Assembly (NCBI RefSeq): GCF_002453355.1
Contig: NZ_DKGQ01000051.1
Coordinates: forward strand, 20,859-84,858
Source: Psychrobacter sp. UBA6766
Lineage (GTDB): Bacteria; Pseudomonadota; Gammaproteobacteria; Pseudomonadales; Moraxellaceae
DNA: 64,000 nucleotides
Direction of reading: 5' to 3'
The position numbers and the translations under genes are program-made. Numbering within the stretch: position 1 is the first letter of the stretch; the number at the start of each line of letters is the position of its first letter. Below the pieces are notes generated by a model, which did no database searches, was not told the origin of the DNA, and worked only from the letters and a program-made list of their open reading frames with translations. Below are positions 56,592 through 64,000 of the stretch, piece by piece.

Positions 56592-57905
56592 TCACAACAT
56601 GATTTGTGCCACGATAGCCGATCCTAGGAAAGTACCAGTAAAGGTAAGTAAGGCAACCACTGCAATTTTAAATCCAGATTTTTTAAACAAATTGACTTCC
56701 ATCTGAGAAATTGCAAACCCTGCGTAAGCAAGCACAGGAGTAATGAGTTGTAATACACCTAACTTATCTGTTTCTACTAAGACATACTCACTCATTGGAA
56801 ACTGTGGCAAAGATATCAAAATAGCCACAATTGATATCCAAGCGATAGCGGGGATATTGACAGGAATAATTTCCTTTAATAAGACGCCAACGATACAACA
56901 AGCGAATAGAATCAACATGGCAGGTAGCGCAGAGATTGGATTGACACCTTGTCCTACCCAATTACTGAGTAATAGAACTATACAGATAACAGCTAATAGA
57001 GATAAAGACTGCCATACTGATAAAATAGATTGCTCTGGTATCTTTGCACCAAAATCTGTTTGTGTAGCAGTGGTATTGTCATTTTTCTTAAACTTGCTAG
57101 TAACTTTATATAAAAACTCTGTGAATGGTAGGGCAACAAATAAACTGACGAATAGCCCTGTCGCGTAAGTCAGTAAGTTAGAGGTCGCTGCAAATGCAGT
57201 GATAGTTTCTGCTTGAGCAGGTACGGTTTCTGCGAGCGCTGCCGAACAGGCACCCATCATACTGCCACTACCAATACCACAAGCCATTGCCAACGCACGA
57301 ATATCCATGATATCCATAGAAGCAATAATACCCGCCATTAATGAGAAGTAAATCGCGCCAAACAAAGTACCCATTACATAGACACCCATTACACCGATAC
57401 CTTCGGGGCTCTGCAGTCCATACTTATCCGCAATTAGCGCAATATTAGGCTCACGAGCAATTGAGTGAGTGGCACCAATAGCTTCTCTTCCCATTCCAAA
57501 CACCAATACAGCAACAGGTAATGCTATAAGGGCAGTAGCTACATTTCCTAATTCTTGTAGTAAAAGGGCGGGACCTGCGGCTATTATTTCTTCGACTTTA
57601 GGGCCGACGCCAACGCCAAATTTTGCAATAAACGGCATGATACTTAGAAGAACAGCATAGCTTGCAAATTTTGCTCTATCCCTGGAAATTACAGCTTTCA
57701 TTGAGGGTATAACGTTGGGGTTCAACAATATTGTAAATATGAATGCGTATAGTAAAGGCAGTAACACTAATGTACCAATACCAATTGGAATCTTAATGAT
57801 CCCTATCCATTCTGCAAGCAGTGATGTGATAATCACTAGTAAATGCAGCTTCCAATCAAATAAGTGCTTCGTCATTGTACTTGATAGAACACTGGTGTTA
57901 TTCAT
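56592..57905 (-). CDS. DUF3100-family membrane protein (putative transporter)
   Basis: 437 aa with 10-12 hydrophobic segments (e.g. LLVIITSLLAEWIGIIKIPIGIG, LLYAFIFTILLNP, ALIALPVAVLVFGMGREAIGA, TLFGAIYFSLMAGIIAS). GIGSGSMMGACSAALAETVP, rich in small residues, looks like a substrate path. Matches DUF3100 proteins, which are often encoded beside M20 amidohydrolases, as here. It is the last gene of the operon and may import the substrate of that hydrolase (inference). AAAGGA lies before the ATG. Confidence 0.75.
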   Translation of the reverse strand: MNNTSVLSSTMTKHLFDWKLHLLVIITSLLAEWIGIIKIPIGIGTLVLLPLLYAFIFTILLNPNVIPSMKAVISRDRAKFASYAVLLSIMPFIAKFGVGVGPKVEEIIAAGPALLLQELGNVATALIALPVAVLVFGMGREAIGATHSIAREPNIALIADKYGLQSPEGIGVMGVYVMGTLFGAIYFSLMAGIIASMDIMDIRALAMACGIGSGSMMGACSAALAETVPAQAETITAFAATSNLLTYATGLFVSLFVALPFTEFLYKVTSKFKKNDNTTATQTDFGAKIPEQSILSVWQSLSLLAVICIVLLLSNWVGQGVNPISALPAMLILFACCIVGVLLKEIIPVNIPAIAWISIVAILISLPQFPMSEYVLVETDKLGVLQLITPVLAYAGFAISQMEVNLFKKSGFKIAVVALLTFTGTFLGSAIVAQIML

Positions 57906-57954
57906 AGCAATTCCTTTTGCATTTTATGATGTCTACGTTTTTTTATTATTTGGT

Positions 57955-59118
57955 TTATGCAGAAACCTTTGGTAGTTGAGACTCAACCAAAGATACCCAT
58001 ACTTTAATACCTGTCTCAATAGCATCGTCATTAAAATCATAAGATGCATTATGCAGAGGCTTAGAGGGGCTACTACCATCAACACCTAACCAAAAATAAG
58101 CGCCTTTAACGACTTGACTCATGAATGAAAAATCTTCAGAAGCCATTGATGGCTCTATATTAGTATTTACTTTATCAGCACCTAACACTTTAGTAGCAGC
58201 TTCCTTAATTTCAAGATAGGCCTGCGTGTCATTAGTGGTTACTGGGTAGCGGACATGATAGTCAATCTCGCCTGTGACGCCATATAAAGGAGGTAGAGTT
58301 GTCACCATTTCTGTCAGCATATCCTGCATAGATTGACGCACGTCCATATCAAAGCTACGCACTGTACCTTTTAGAATGGCGTAATCAGGGATGACATTAG
58401 TAGTATCACCACTATTCATCTGCGTTACGCTAATAACGCCTGATTTGAGGGGAGATATTCGACGAGAGATAATAGACTGAATATTAGTGATCAATGCCGC
58501 TCCTGCTGCTATAGGATCAGCCCCTAAATGTGGCATAGCTGCATGAGTGCCTTTACCAGTCAAAGTAACCTCAAAGGTATCAAAGGACGCCATCATAGGT
58601 CCGTTATTGACCGCAATCTCTCCCACAGGTAGGCCTGGCCAGTTATGTAACCCGTAGACGGCGTCCATAGGAAACTTATCAAACAACCCATCATCAATCA
58701 TTGCTTTTGCACCGCCTAGCACTTCTTCAGCAGGTTGAAATATAAAATGAATCGTTCCGCTAAAATCTTTGTGTTGACTAAGATGCTTTGCCGTACCAAG
58801 CAGAACTGAAGTATGACCATCATGACCACAGGCATGCATACAATTTTCATGAGTAGATTTATGATCAATGTCGTTTTGCTCTTTTATTGGTAGAGCGTCA
58901 ATATCAGCTCGTATTCCAATAGTTGGACCTGAGCCGTTCTTTAAAGTACCGACAACCCCAGTACCGCCCAATCCTTGATGCACCTCAATCCCAAAGGACT
59001 GTAACTTATCGATGATAAATGATGACGTCTTGAACTCTTTAAAACCAAGCTCTGGTTGACTATGAATCTGCTTACGCCACTGTTTGACTTCGCCTAGTAG
59101 GGTTTCGTTAATTAACAT
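57955..59118 (-). CDS. M20-family amidohydrolase / aminoacylase
   Basis: 387 aa. Metal-binding and catalytic motifs of M20D peptidases: IRADIDALPI, NCMHACGHDGHTSVLLGTA (Cys-Gly-His-Asp-Gly-His), FQPAEEVLGGAKAMIDDG (catalytic Glu) and YGLHNWPGLPVG. The dimerisation domain includes KGTHAAMPHLGADPI; a final metal His is in KPLHNASYDFND. Such enzymes hydrolyse N-acyl amino acids, hippurate or similar amides. AAGGAG lies 7-8 nt before the ATG. Confidence 0.88.
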   Translation of the reverse strand: MLINETLLGEVKQWRKQIHSQPELGFKEFKTSSFIIDKLQSFGIEVHQGLGGTGVVGTLKNGSGPTIGIRADIDALPIKEQNDIDHKSTHENCMHACGHDGHTSVLLGTAKHLSQHKDFSGTIHFIFQPAEEVLGGAKAMIDDGLFDKFPMDAVYGLHNWPGLPVGEIAVNNGPMMASFDTFEVTLTGKGTHAAMPHLGADPIAAGAALITNIQSIISRRISPLKSGVISVTQMNSGDTTNVIPDYAILKGTVRSFDMDVRQSMQDMLTEMVTTLPPLYGVTGEIDYHVRYPVTTNDTQAYLEIKEAATKVLGADKVNTNIEPSMASEDFSFMSQVVKGAYFWLGVDGSSPSKPLHNASYDFNDDAIETGIKVWVSLVESQLPKVSA

Positions 59119-59136
59119 TCATTTTCTCCTTACGTA

Positions 59137-60678
59137 CTATTGGATTGAATAACCAAATTGAATAGCAGAATCTTTTGCTGTTTCGACCCACACACTTTTG
59201 GTCTGTGTATATTCGAGTAAACCTTCGTAGCCACTTGATCGACCATAGCCGCTCTCACCAAAACCACCGAACGGCGACATAACGTTGATTGATTTATAGC
59301 TATTTACCCAAAAAGTTCCTGCATTTACCTGTGCGGCCGTACGATGCGCGCGGCCGATATCAGCCGTCCAAACAGCGCCCGCTAAACCAAACCGACTGTC
59401 ATTTGCTATCGCAACAGCTTCTTCTTCTTCATCAAATGAAATAACAGAAACCACAGGTCCAAAAATCTCTTCTTGTGCGACTCGCATGTCATTTTTCACA
59501 TTGGCCAAAACGGTTGGCTGATAAAAATAACCGTTTTCACCGCCACAGATTTCTCCCGGCTTTCCGCCTGCAGCAACAACCGCACCTTCAGCAATACCGT
59601 CAGAAACTAACGAGTGTACGTGATTAAACTGTTTTTGATTATTAATCGGTCCCACCATTGTCCTTTCATCCCAGGGTAAACCCACAGGTAACTTACCGGC
59701 TGCTGAGGCCACACGTTCCACGACCTCTTGATAAACATCACGATGGACCAATAATCGAGCACCCGATACACAGCTCTGTCCAGCAGCAGAAAACACAGCA
59801 GCTTGCGCGCCCACTACCGCACGGTCAAGATCAGCATCTGGATAAATGATATTGGCTGACTTTCCGCCCAACTCCAACACGCAAGGAATGACACGTTGCG
59901 CAGATGCCGAAGCAATGAGAGCACCAGTCTTTGGTGACCCAACAAAAACCACCTTTTTAGTTGCCGGATGAGCAATGGCAGCAGTACCAGTAGTGTGTCC
60001 CAGCCCATTAATGACGTTTACCAAACCACGCGGGATACCTGCTTGCTCAAGAATTTTAACGAGTGCCGTTGTGCTTAGTGGGGTTAATTCAGATGGTTTC
60101 AGTAAGACGGCATTTCCTGCACAGATGGCAGGCGCAATCTGCCAGCCTCCGGTAAATATAGGCGCGTTCCAAGGCGTGATTTGAGTCACTACACCATAAG
60201 GCTCATGACGAGTATAGTTTAAGTGAGTAGTTGGTACGGGAATAACTTGTCCCATAATTTTGTCACACCAACCAGCATAGTATTCAAACATATCTGCAAC
60301 TTTCGCCACTTCAACTCGGCAATCACGAATAGGCTTACCTGCAGAGATACACTCTAAGCGTGCCAGAGATTCTGCGGCTTCGCGTATTTTCATGCCGCAC
60401 TTCCACATTAATTGACCTCTTGCACTGGCAGTCATTGTCCACCATTCTTTTTGAGCTTTTATAGCAGCATCAGCGGCATTAGCAACAATATCTTTTCCCG
60501 CATCACGATAGGTTAAAAACACCAGACCAGTCGCTGGGTTAGTCAGATCGATGTTGCTTCCATTACCTCTCACCAGTTCTCCATTAACCCAGCTACCAAA
60601 TTCAGAAGTACCCAGTAGTTCATTAAGCAATATGCCAACTTGCTGCTGGCCATTTCCTTCTACGATAAAACTCATCAT
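59137..60678 (-). CDS. NAD(P)-dependent aldehyde dehydrogenase
   Basis: 513 aa ALDH superfamily, betaine-aldehyde-dehydrogenase-like. ITPWNAPIFTGGWQIAPAICAGN, KPSELTPLS, VVFVGSPKTGALIAS, catalytic Glu in VLELGGKSANII and catalytic Cys in AGQSCVSGARLLV; EEIFGPVVSVI and FGGFGESGYGRSSG near the end. Two adjacent ATGs (60678, 60675) follow directly after the stop of the upstream gene, with TAGGAG as ribosome site, so the pair is translationally coupled. Oxidises an aldehyde of unknown identity. Confidence 0.9.
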   Translation of the reverse strand: MMSFIVEGNGQQQVGILLNELLGTSEFGSWVNGELVRGNGSNIDLTNPATGLVFLTYRDAGKDIVANAADAAIKAQKEWWTMTASARGQLMWKCGMKIREAAESLARLECISAGKPIRDCRVEVAKVADMFEYYAGWCDKIMGQVIPVPTTHLNYTRHEPYGVVTQITPWNAPIFTGGWQIAPAICAGNAVLLKPSELTPLSTTALVKILEQAGIPRGLVNVINGLGHTTGTAAIAHPATKKVVFVGSPKTGALIASASAQRVIPCVLELGGKSANIIYPDADLDRAVVGAQAAVFSAAGQSCVSGARLLVHRDVYQEVVERVASAAGKLPVGLPWDERTMVGPINNQKQFNHVHSLVSDGIAEGAVVAAGGKPGEICGGENGYFYQPTVLANVKNDMRVAQEEIFGPVVSVISFDEEEEAVAIANDSRFGLAGAVWTADIGRAHRTAAQVNAGTFWVNSYKSINVMSPFGGFGESGYGRSSGYEGLLEYTQTKSVWVETAKDSAIQFGYSIQ

Positions 60679-61557
60679 TTATTCTCCTAAGCCAGCACTT
60701 TTTACAATACAGTTAAAGTCATCCTGATCAGGTATGTTTGCTTCGCTTTGCGACCAAATTTCGGCTACCTGTTGCGCCAAAGGCAACTCTAATCCCATCT
60801 GACCAATCATATTTTTTGCTAGACGCACGTCTTTACGCATCAGCTCCATAGTGAAACCAGAATCAAAACCTTGATTGAGAATCCAACGAGGGAAGTTCAC
60901 TTCACTGATCGCACTACGGCCTGAGCCAGCATTCAAACCAGCAATAAGATCTTCAGGATCAAGTCCTACCTTGGTACCCAAAGCGATTGCTTCAGCAGTG
61001 GTCACGAGATGTGCAGCACACAGAAGATTATTAATGAGTTTAGCCGCATGTCCATTGCCAGACTCTCCCATATAGACCACTTTTGAGCTTAAGGCGTCCA
61101 GATACAATTGGGCACGTTCAAGGGCGTTACGTTCACCACCAACCACCATGACCATTGTACCGGCCTCAGCACCCGCTGGACCGCCACTGACAGGGCAGTC
61201 CAATAACTGATGGCCCAATTGATCTAGCTCCGTCGAGAGTGCTCGCGTCAATTCTGATTCTGAGGTAGAGGTGTCAATAATTAAGGTTTTGGGCTTAGCA
61301 TGATCGATAATGCCATCTTTCCCCTTAATCACTGCTTGTACATGCTTTGCCATTGGCAAAGATAGAATGATGACGCTAGTTTCAGCACACAGTGCTTTGA
61401 TATCTGCAACGACACTCACACCGATTTCCTCGGCAGCTTTCCGTTGGCTTTCTCCTATGTCCGTGCCGAACACATTAAAACCTTCGCGAAGCAAAGACTG
61501 AGCCATACCGTTACCCATACGGCCTAACCCGACGATACCTATAGTTTTTTTATTCAT
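60679..61557 (-). CDS. Beta-hydroxyacid dehydrogenase (3-hydroxyisobutyrate dehydrogenase family)
   Basis: 292 aa. NAD(P) motif IGIVGLGRMGNGMAQSLL at the N-terminus; substrate motif DCPVSGGPAGAEAGTMVMVVGG; catalytic Lys in GNGHAAKLINNLL; the C-terminal KDVRLAKNMIGQMGLELPLAQ is characteristic. AAAGGA lies before the ATG. First gene of a four-gene operon with aldehyde dehydrogenase, amidohydrolase and DUF3100 protein, which together look like uptake, deacylation and two-step oxidation of a small compound (inference). Confidence 0.88.
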   Translation of the reverse strand: MNKKTIGIVGLGRMGNGMAQSLLREGFNVFGTDIGESQRKAAEEIGVSVVADIKALCAETSVIILSLPMAKHVQAVIKGKDGIIDHAKPKTLIIDTSTSESELTRALSTELDQLGHQLLDCPVSGGPAGAEAGTMVMVVGGERNALERAQLYLDALSSKVVYMGESGNGHAAKLINNLLCAAHLVTTAEAIALGTKVGLDPEDLIAGLNAGSGRSAISEVNFPRWILNQGFDSGFTMELMRKDVRLAKNMIGQMGLELPLAQQVAEIWSQSEANIPDQDDFNCIVKSAGLGE

Positions 61558-62012
61558 GCCTATTCCTTTAGTCTTGTATTTTCTGTCAGTTTCATTATGA
61601 CTAGTAAGCCATTAAGAAGAACCATAACAAAAGATCTTTTATGTTCTAATAAAGGCAACACTAAATTAAGCAGCGAAATAGATTCGCCCTCATCTTTCAT
61701 TGATCAAGATTGATGAGTAATCGTTAATATAACTGTAAACAGTTTACTATAATTGGTGGCTTGGCTTTGATAACGCTGTCTTTGCAAACTTTGTATTCGG
61801 AATTTTGCATGGATATGATTATCTAAATGAATGCTAACACCCAGTATAAGGCCTGGATAATTACCAGCTCGGTTGCCTTAGCCAGTTAATTGATAATGAC
61901 AGATCTTGAATAGTATAGTGATAAGGCAGGATGATAATGAAAGGCCTTAAGAATAGGATATAGGATGGTCTCATATTAGTAACTATTTAATATAAAAGGC
62001 AGTTACACAATA
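61558..62012. other. Upstream region of the catabolic operon
   Basis: 455 bp without a gene. It should contain the leftward promoter of the operon starting at 61557. A dyad AACTGTAAACAGTT at 61731-61744 (arms AACTGT/ACAGTT) is a possible operator. No regulator gene lies next to it. Confidence 0.4.
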
Positions 62013-62062
62013 TGAACCGCCCCGAGATTGTCGGAGACTCAACTTTCTGAGAGTATACGACA

Positions 62063-62371
62063 ATGAAAACACGAAACTACATTCCCGAAATTAAAGAACG
62101 CCCCGTTCGTATGCTGATTGAAGCAGCGGGCGACTATCCATCCAACTGGTCAGCGATTTAAGCCATTGCCCCTAAGATTGGTTGTACTCCTGAGACCCTG
62201 CGGTCTTGGCATAAAAAGCACATCGATCAAACCATTCCTGCCTCAGTGCAAGCTCAAAGTGATAAAGAGCGCATCAAAGAGCTTGAACGCGAGAACAAAG
62301 AGCTCAAGCAAGCCAACGAGATTATCAGGAAAGCTGTGGCTTTTTTCGCCCAGGCGGAGCTCGACCGCTAA
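62063..62371 (+). pseudogene. Transposase orfA with nonsense codon
   Basis: Reads MKTRNYIPEIKERPVRMLIE...YPSNWSAI, then TAA at 62159, then AIAPKIGCTPETLRSWHKKH and the coil KERIKELERENKELKQANEI to a stop at 62369. A CAA-to-TAA change explains the stop. A T-TTT-TTC run at 62341-62347 would be the normal -1 frameshift site into orfB. Confidence 0.82.
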
Positions 62372-62379
62372 CTGAAACA

Positions 62380-63281
62380 ATGGTTCAGTTTATTGATGAT
62401 CACAAGCAGAAATACGGGCTCGAGTCAATTTGTAGAGTCCTACCGATTGCCCCATCAACCTATTATCGTGCTAAAGACTTGGAGAGCTGCCCTGACAAGC
62501 GCTCATTACGCAGTCAACATGACGACTTCTACATCAGTGAAATCAGGCGCATCTGGCAGGACAGCAAGTGCCGCTACGGTGCGCGTAAAGTCTGGCAACA
62601 GATGAAAGCGGATAGTATCCATATCGCATGCTGCACGGTTGAGCGATTAATGAGACAGCATGGTCTGCAAGGCGTCTGGCGCGGCAAAGGTAAGATAACC
62701 ACCAACAGCCGTGACGACCAAAAGCGTGCTGACGACCTAGTCAATCGTAACTTTACGCTTATCGCCCTAACCAGCTGTGGGTGGCTGATTTTACTTATAT
62801 CAAGACGACAAGCGGCTGGGTGTATACCGCCTTTATCATTGATGTGTTTGCACGCACTATCGTGGGCTGGAAGGTATCTAATTGCATGAACACCGATATG
62901 GTAATGGCAGCACTTAATCAAGCAATAGCAGATAGAAACAATCCCAAAGATGTGATTCATCATAGTGATAGAGGGGTTCAGTACTTGTCTATCCGCTACA
63001 CCTCTAGGATGGCTGACTCTAGCGTGATTGCCTCTGTTGGCACCACAGGCGATTCGTACGACAATGCCTTAGCTAAGACGGTCAATGGACTGTACAAGTC
63101 CAAGGCTATTGATTATTTAAAGGAGGATTGGACTGGCGTCAACGATGTTGAATTAGCAACCCTTGAATGGGTAGACTGGTTTAATAAAACAAGGCTGCAT
63201 AATACGATTGGCTATGTGTCACCTTTTGAGTTTGAAAAGCGGTATTATGATAACCTTAATCCGTCAGGCATGGCTGCCTAA
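62380..63281 (+). pseudogene. Transposase orfB, frameshifted and catalytically altered
   Basis: The first part (from 62380) holds YGLESICRVLPIAPSTYYRA and CRYGARKVWQQM. After NRNF near 62757 the frame shifts by one base and continues as YRPNQLWVADFTYIKTTSGW. The second part keeps the two Asp residues (VADFTYI, HHSDRGVQY), but the region DNALAKTVNGLYK has Lys where the catalytic Glu is expected (A-E-T in active relatives). It is therefore dead even apart from the frameshift. Confidence 0.82.
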
Positions 63282-63346
63282 CTCAAGTAAATCAGCCTCC
63301 GATATAGTCGGGGCGGTTCAGTCTAAATTAGTTGTTCACTATGACA

Positions 63347-63883
63347 CTACTCAACCATATATATCATACCCATCCAACAGCACTTAGGCTTATCGAAAAC
63401 TTCTGTACTATAGAAAATATGTTCATCCTCTATACCCATATTATCAATAGTATCCAATACAATTTCAAACTCATCAAACGTAAAATGGCGGTTACTTTCA
63501 GCTTTAAACATCATATCTTTTATAGTGATATCTTTAGGAATCTGATCAATGATCTGACTGCGTGCTTGGTCTGATTTAGACATTTCTAGTACGCTAGCTT
63601 GTATAAACTTAGCAAGTTTCGCAAAACTTAGCGCCTTTTTAATATCTGCAGGGTCATTACCCATAAATTCGTTGAAAGTAGTTTTAAACATATTCATGAC
63701 TTGTTGCACTTCATCAGACTGGCAAATAATAATGCCGTCCACCATATCAAATTGCTTGATAGTTTTTTCAGTCGTTTGCAAACCGAGTAAGAAACTTGGC
63801 GCTGTTTTGAACCTTAGATCAATTAGTGATTTTTCACCCCAATTATCACTAATAAGAAAAAACCCATAATGGGATAGGTCATA
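63347..63883 (-). CDS. Hypothetical protein, probably 5'-truncated
   Basis: A 144-aa protein can start at a TTG at 63781, but the frame stays open upstream to 63883 with coding-like sequence (GFFLISDNWGEKSLIDLRFK, TAPSFLLGL) and no ATG. The body includes VDGIIICQSDEVQQVMNMFK, KALSFAKLAKFIQ, FDEFEIVLDTIDNMGIEDEH and KPKCCWMGMIYMVE. The start of the gene seems to have been lost where IS-like sequence begins at about 63884. A T6 run near 63857 may also hide an indel. No family recognised. Confidence 0.55.
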   Translation of the reverse strand, partial: YDLSHYGFFLISDNWGEKSLIDLRFKTAPSFLLGLQTTEKTIKQFDMVDGIIICQSDEVQQVMNMFKTTFNEFMGNDPADIKKALSFAKLAKFIQASVLEMSKSDQARSQIIDQIPKDITIKDMMFKAESNRHFTFDEFEIVLDTIDNMGIEDEHIFYSTEVFDKPKCCWMGMIYMVE

Positions 63884-63979
63884 TTACCTCTGCTGTCAAA
63901 TCCGTAGACATTAACTTGGGCTATCTTGCCGAAAGAAATCAATCACTTCAACGTTGATCCATGCTATCAAATTCATGGA
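63884..63979 (-). mobile_element. Remnant of an IS3-family 3' end
   Basis: CTGCTGTCAAATCCGTAGAC and TTAACTTGGG at 63889-63919 resemble the right terminal repeat of the 42500 IS (CTGCCGTCAAATCCGTACAG, TTAAACTTGGG). Beyond it the minus strand reads V-E-V-I-D-F-F-R-Q-D, like the OrfB end V-W-F-D-Y-Y-R-Q-A. Only about 95 bp remain before the next IS starts. Confidence 0.5.
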
Positions 63980-64000
63980 CTGAGCTATGCTGAAGAAACC
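63980..64000 (+). mobile_element. Left end of a second copy of the 42500 IS
   Basis: The last 21 bases of the window, starting TGAGCTATGCTGAAGAAACC less one base at the edge, are identical to the left end at 42500. The preceding bases differ (GGAC here, AACA there), which places the element boundary at TGAGC. Same orientation as the first copy; the rest lies outside the window. Confidence 0.75.

Larger units (their letters stand above)
62013..63320 (+). mobile_element. IS3-family element, inactivated
   Basis: 1308 bp with inverted ends TGAACCGCCCCGAGATTGTC and (reverse) TGAACCGCCCCGACTATATC. Different from the 42500 IS. No target duplication at the borders (ATA left, GTC right). Both transposase frames are broken: a nonsense codon in orfA, a frameshift in orfB, and the third DDE residue changed. 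Confidence 0.88.

Noticed and set aside
1..64000. CRISPR array or prophage
   Set aside because: No regularly spaced direct repeats with unique spacers and no phage structural genes were seen.
42229..64000. Right-hand tRNA attachment repeat (attR)
   Set aside because: I looked for a repeat of the tRNA 3' end downstream and found none in the window; it may lie beyond 64000 or be lost.

Overview
The window looks like chromosomal DNA of a Psychrobacter-like gammaproteobacterium (Moraxellaceae). Evidence: moderate-to-low GC, a methylcitrate locus carrying prpB, prpC, acnD, prpF and prpD, long low-GC recBCD genes, and many Asp/Asn-rich linker proteins. No ribosomal marker is present, so the genus is inferred.

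Positions 1-42230 are mostly core genome. An AidB-like acyl-CoA dehydrogenase is divergent from a PaaX-family regulator (0.9-3.5 kb). The propionate block follows (4.7-19.3 kb): LysR regulator, Nramp-related transporter with a Fur-box-like site upstream, prpB, prpC, acnD, a YefM/YoeB toxin-antitoxin pair sitting behind a terminator, prpF, an ABC exporter, an ElaA-like acetyltransferase and prpD. The locus therefore encodes both known routes from 2-methylcitrate to 2-methylisocitrate (PrpD, and AcnD plus PrpF). Next come a lipoprotein and a short-chain dehydrogenase, a DUF2868 protein with a DUF3482 GTPase, and facing them an ArsA-like ATPase, a small Cys-Cys-ending protein and CstA. A conserved unknown, hypoxanthine phosphoribosyltransferase, and recC-recB-recD complete the core, followed by two unknown/membrane-anchored proteins and tRNA-Arg(CCT).

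From the tRNA to the right edge the DNA is accessory. Directly after the tRNA lie four GTTGTTAA repeats and the first codons of an integrase-like gene, cut off by a complete IS3-family element (42500-43776). Then comes a tightly overlapping three-gene operon (44.3-50.4 kb): a roughly 1075-aa tyrosine recombinase, a 770-aa degenerate recombinase-like protein and a 190-aa protein. Beside it are two small secreted proteins, a perfect 19-bp inverted repeat and a decayed IS3 relic. A LysR regulator and a GC-rich, foreign-looking threonine catabolism pair (tdh intact, kbl frameshifted) follow. Next is a catabolic operon of a beta-hydroxyacid dehydrogenase, an aldehyde dehydrogenase, an M20 amidohydrolase and a DUF3100 membrane protein. 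The right end holds a dead IS3-family copy, a truncated unknown gene, an IS remnant, and the first 21 bases of a second copy of the 42500 IS in the same orientation. The segment is thus bracketed by direct IS copies.

Most unusual features: the three-gene recombinase module, the CstA / Cys-Cys protein / ArsA-like cluster, the Nramp relative lacking the usual metal ligands but carrying a Fur-like site, and the toxin-antitoxin insertion that splits the methylcitrate genes.
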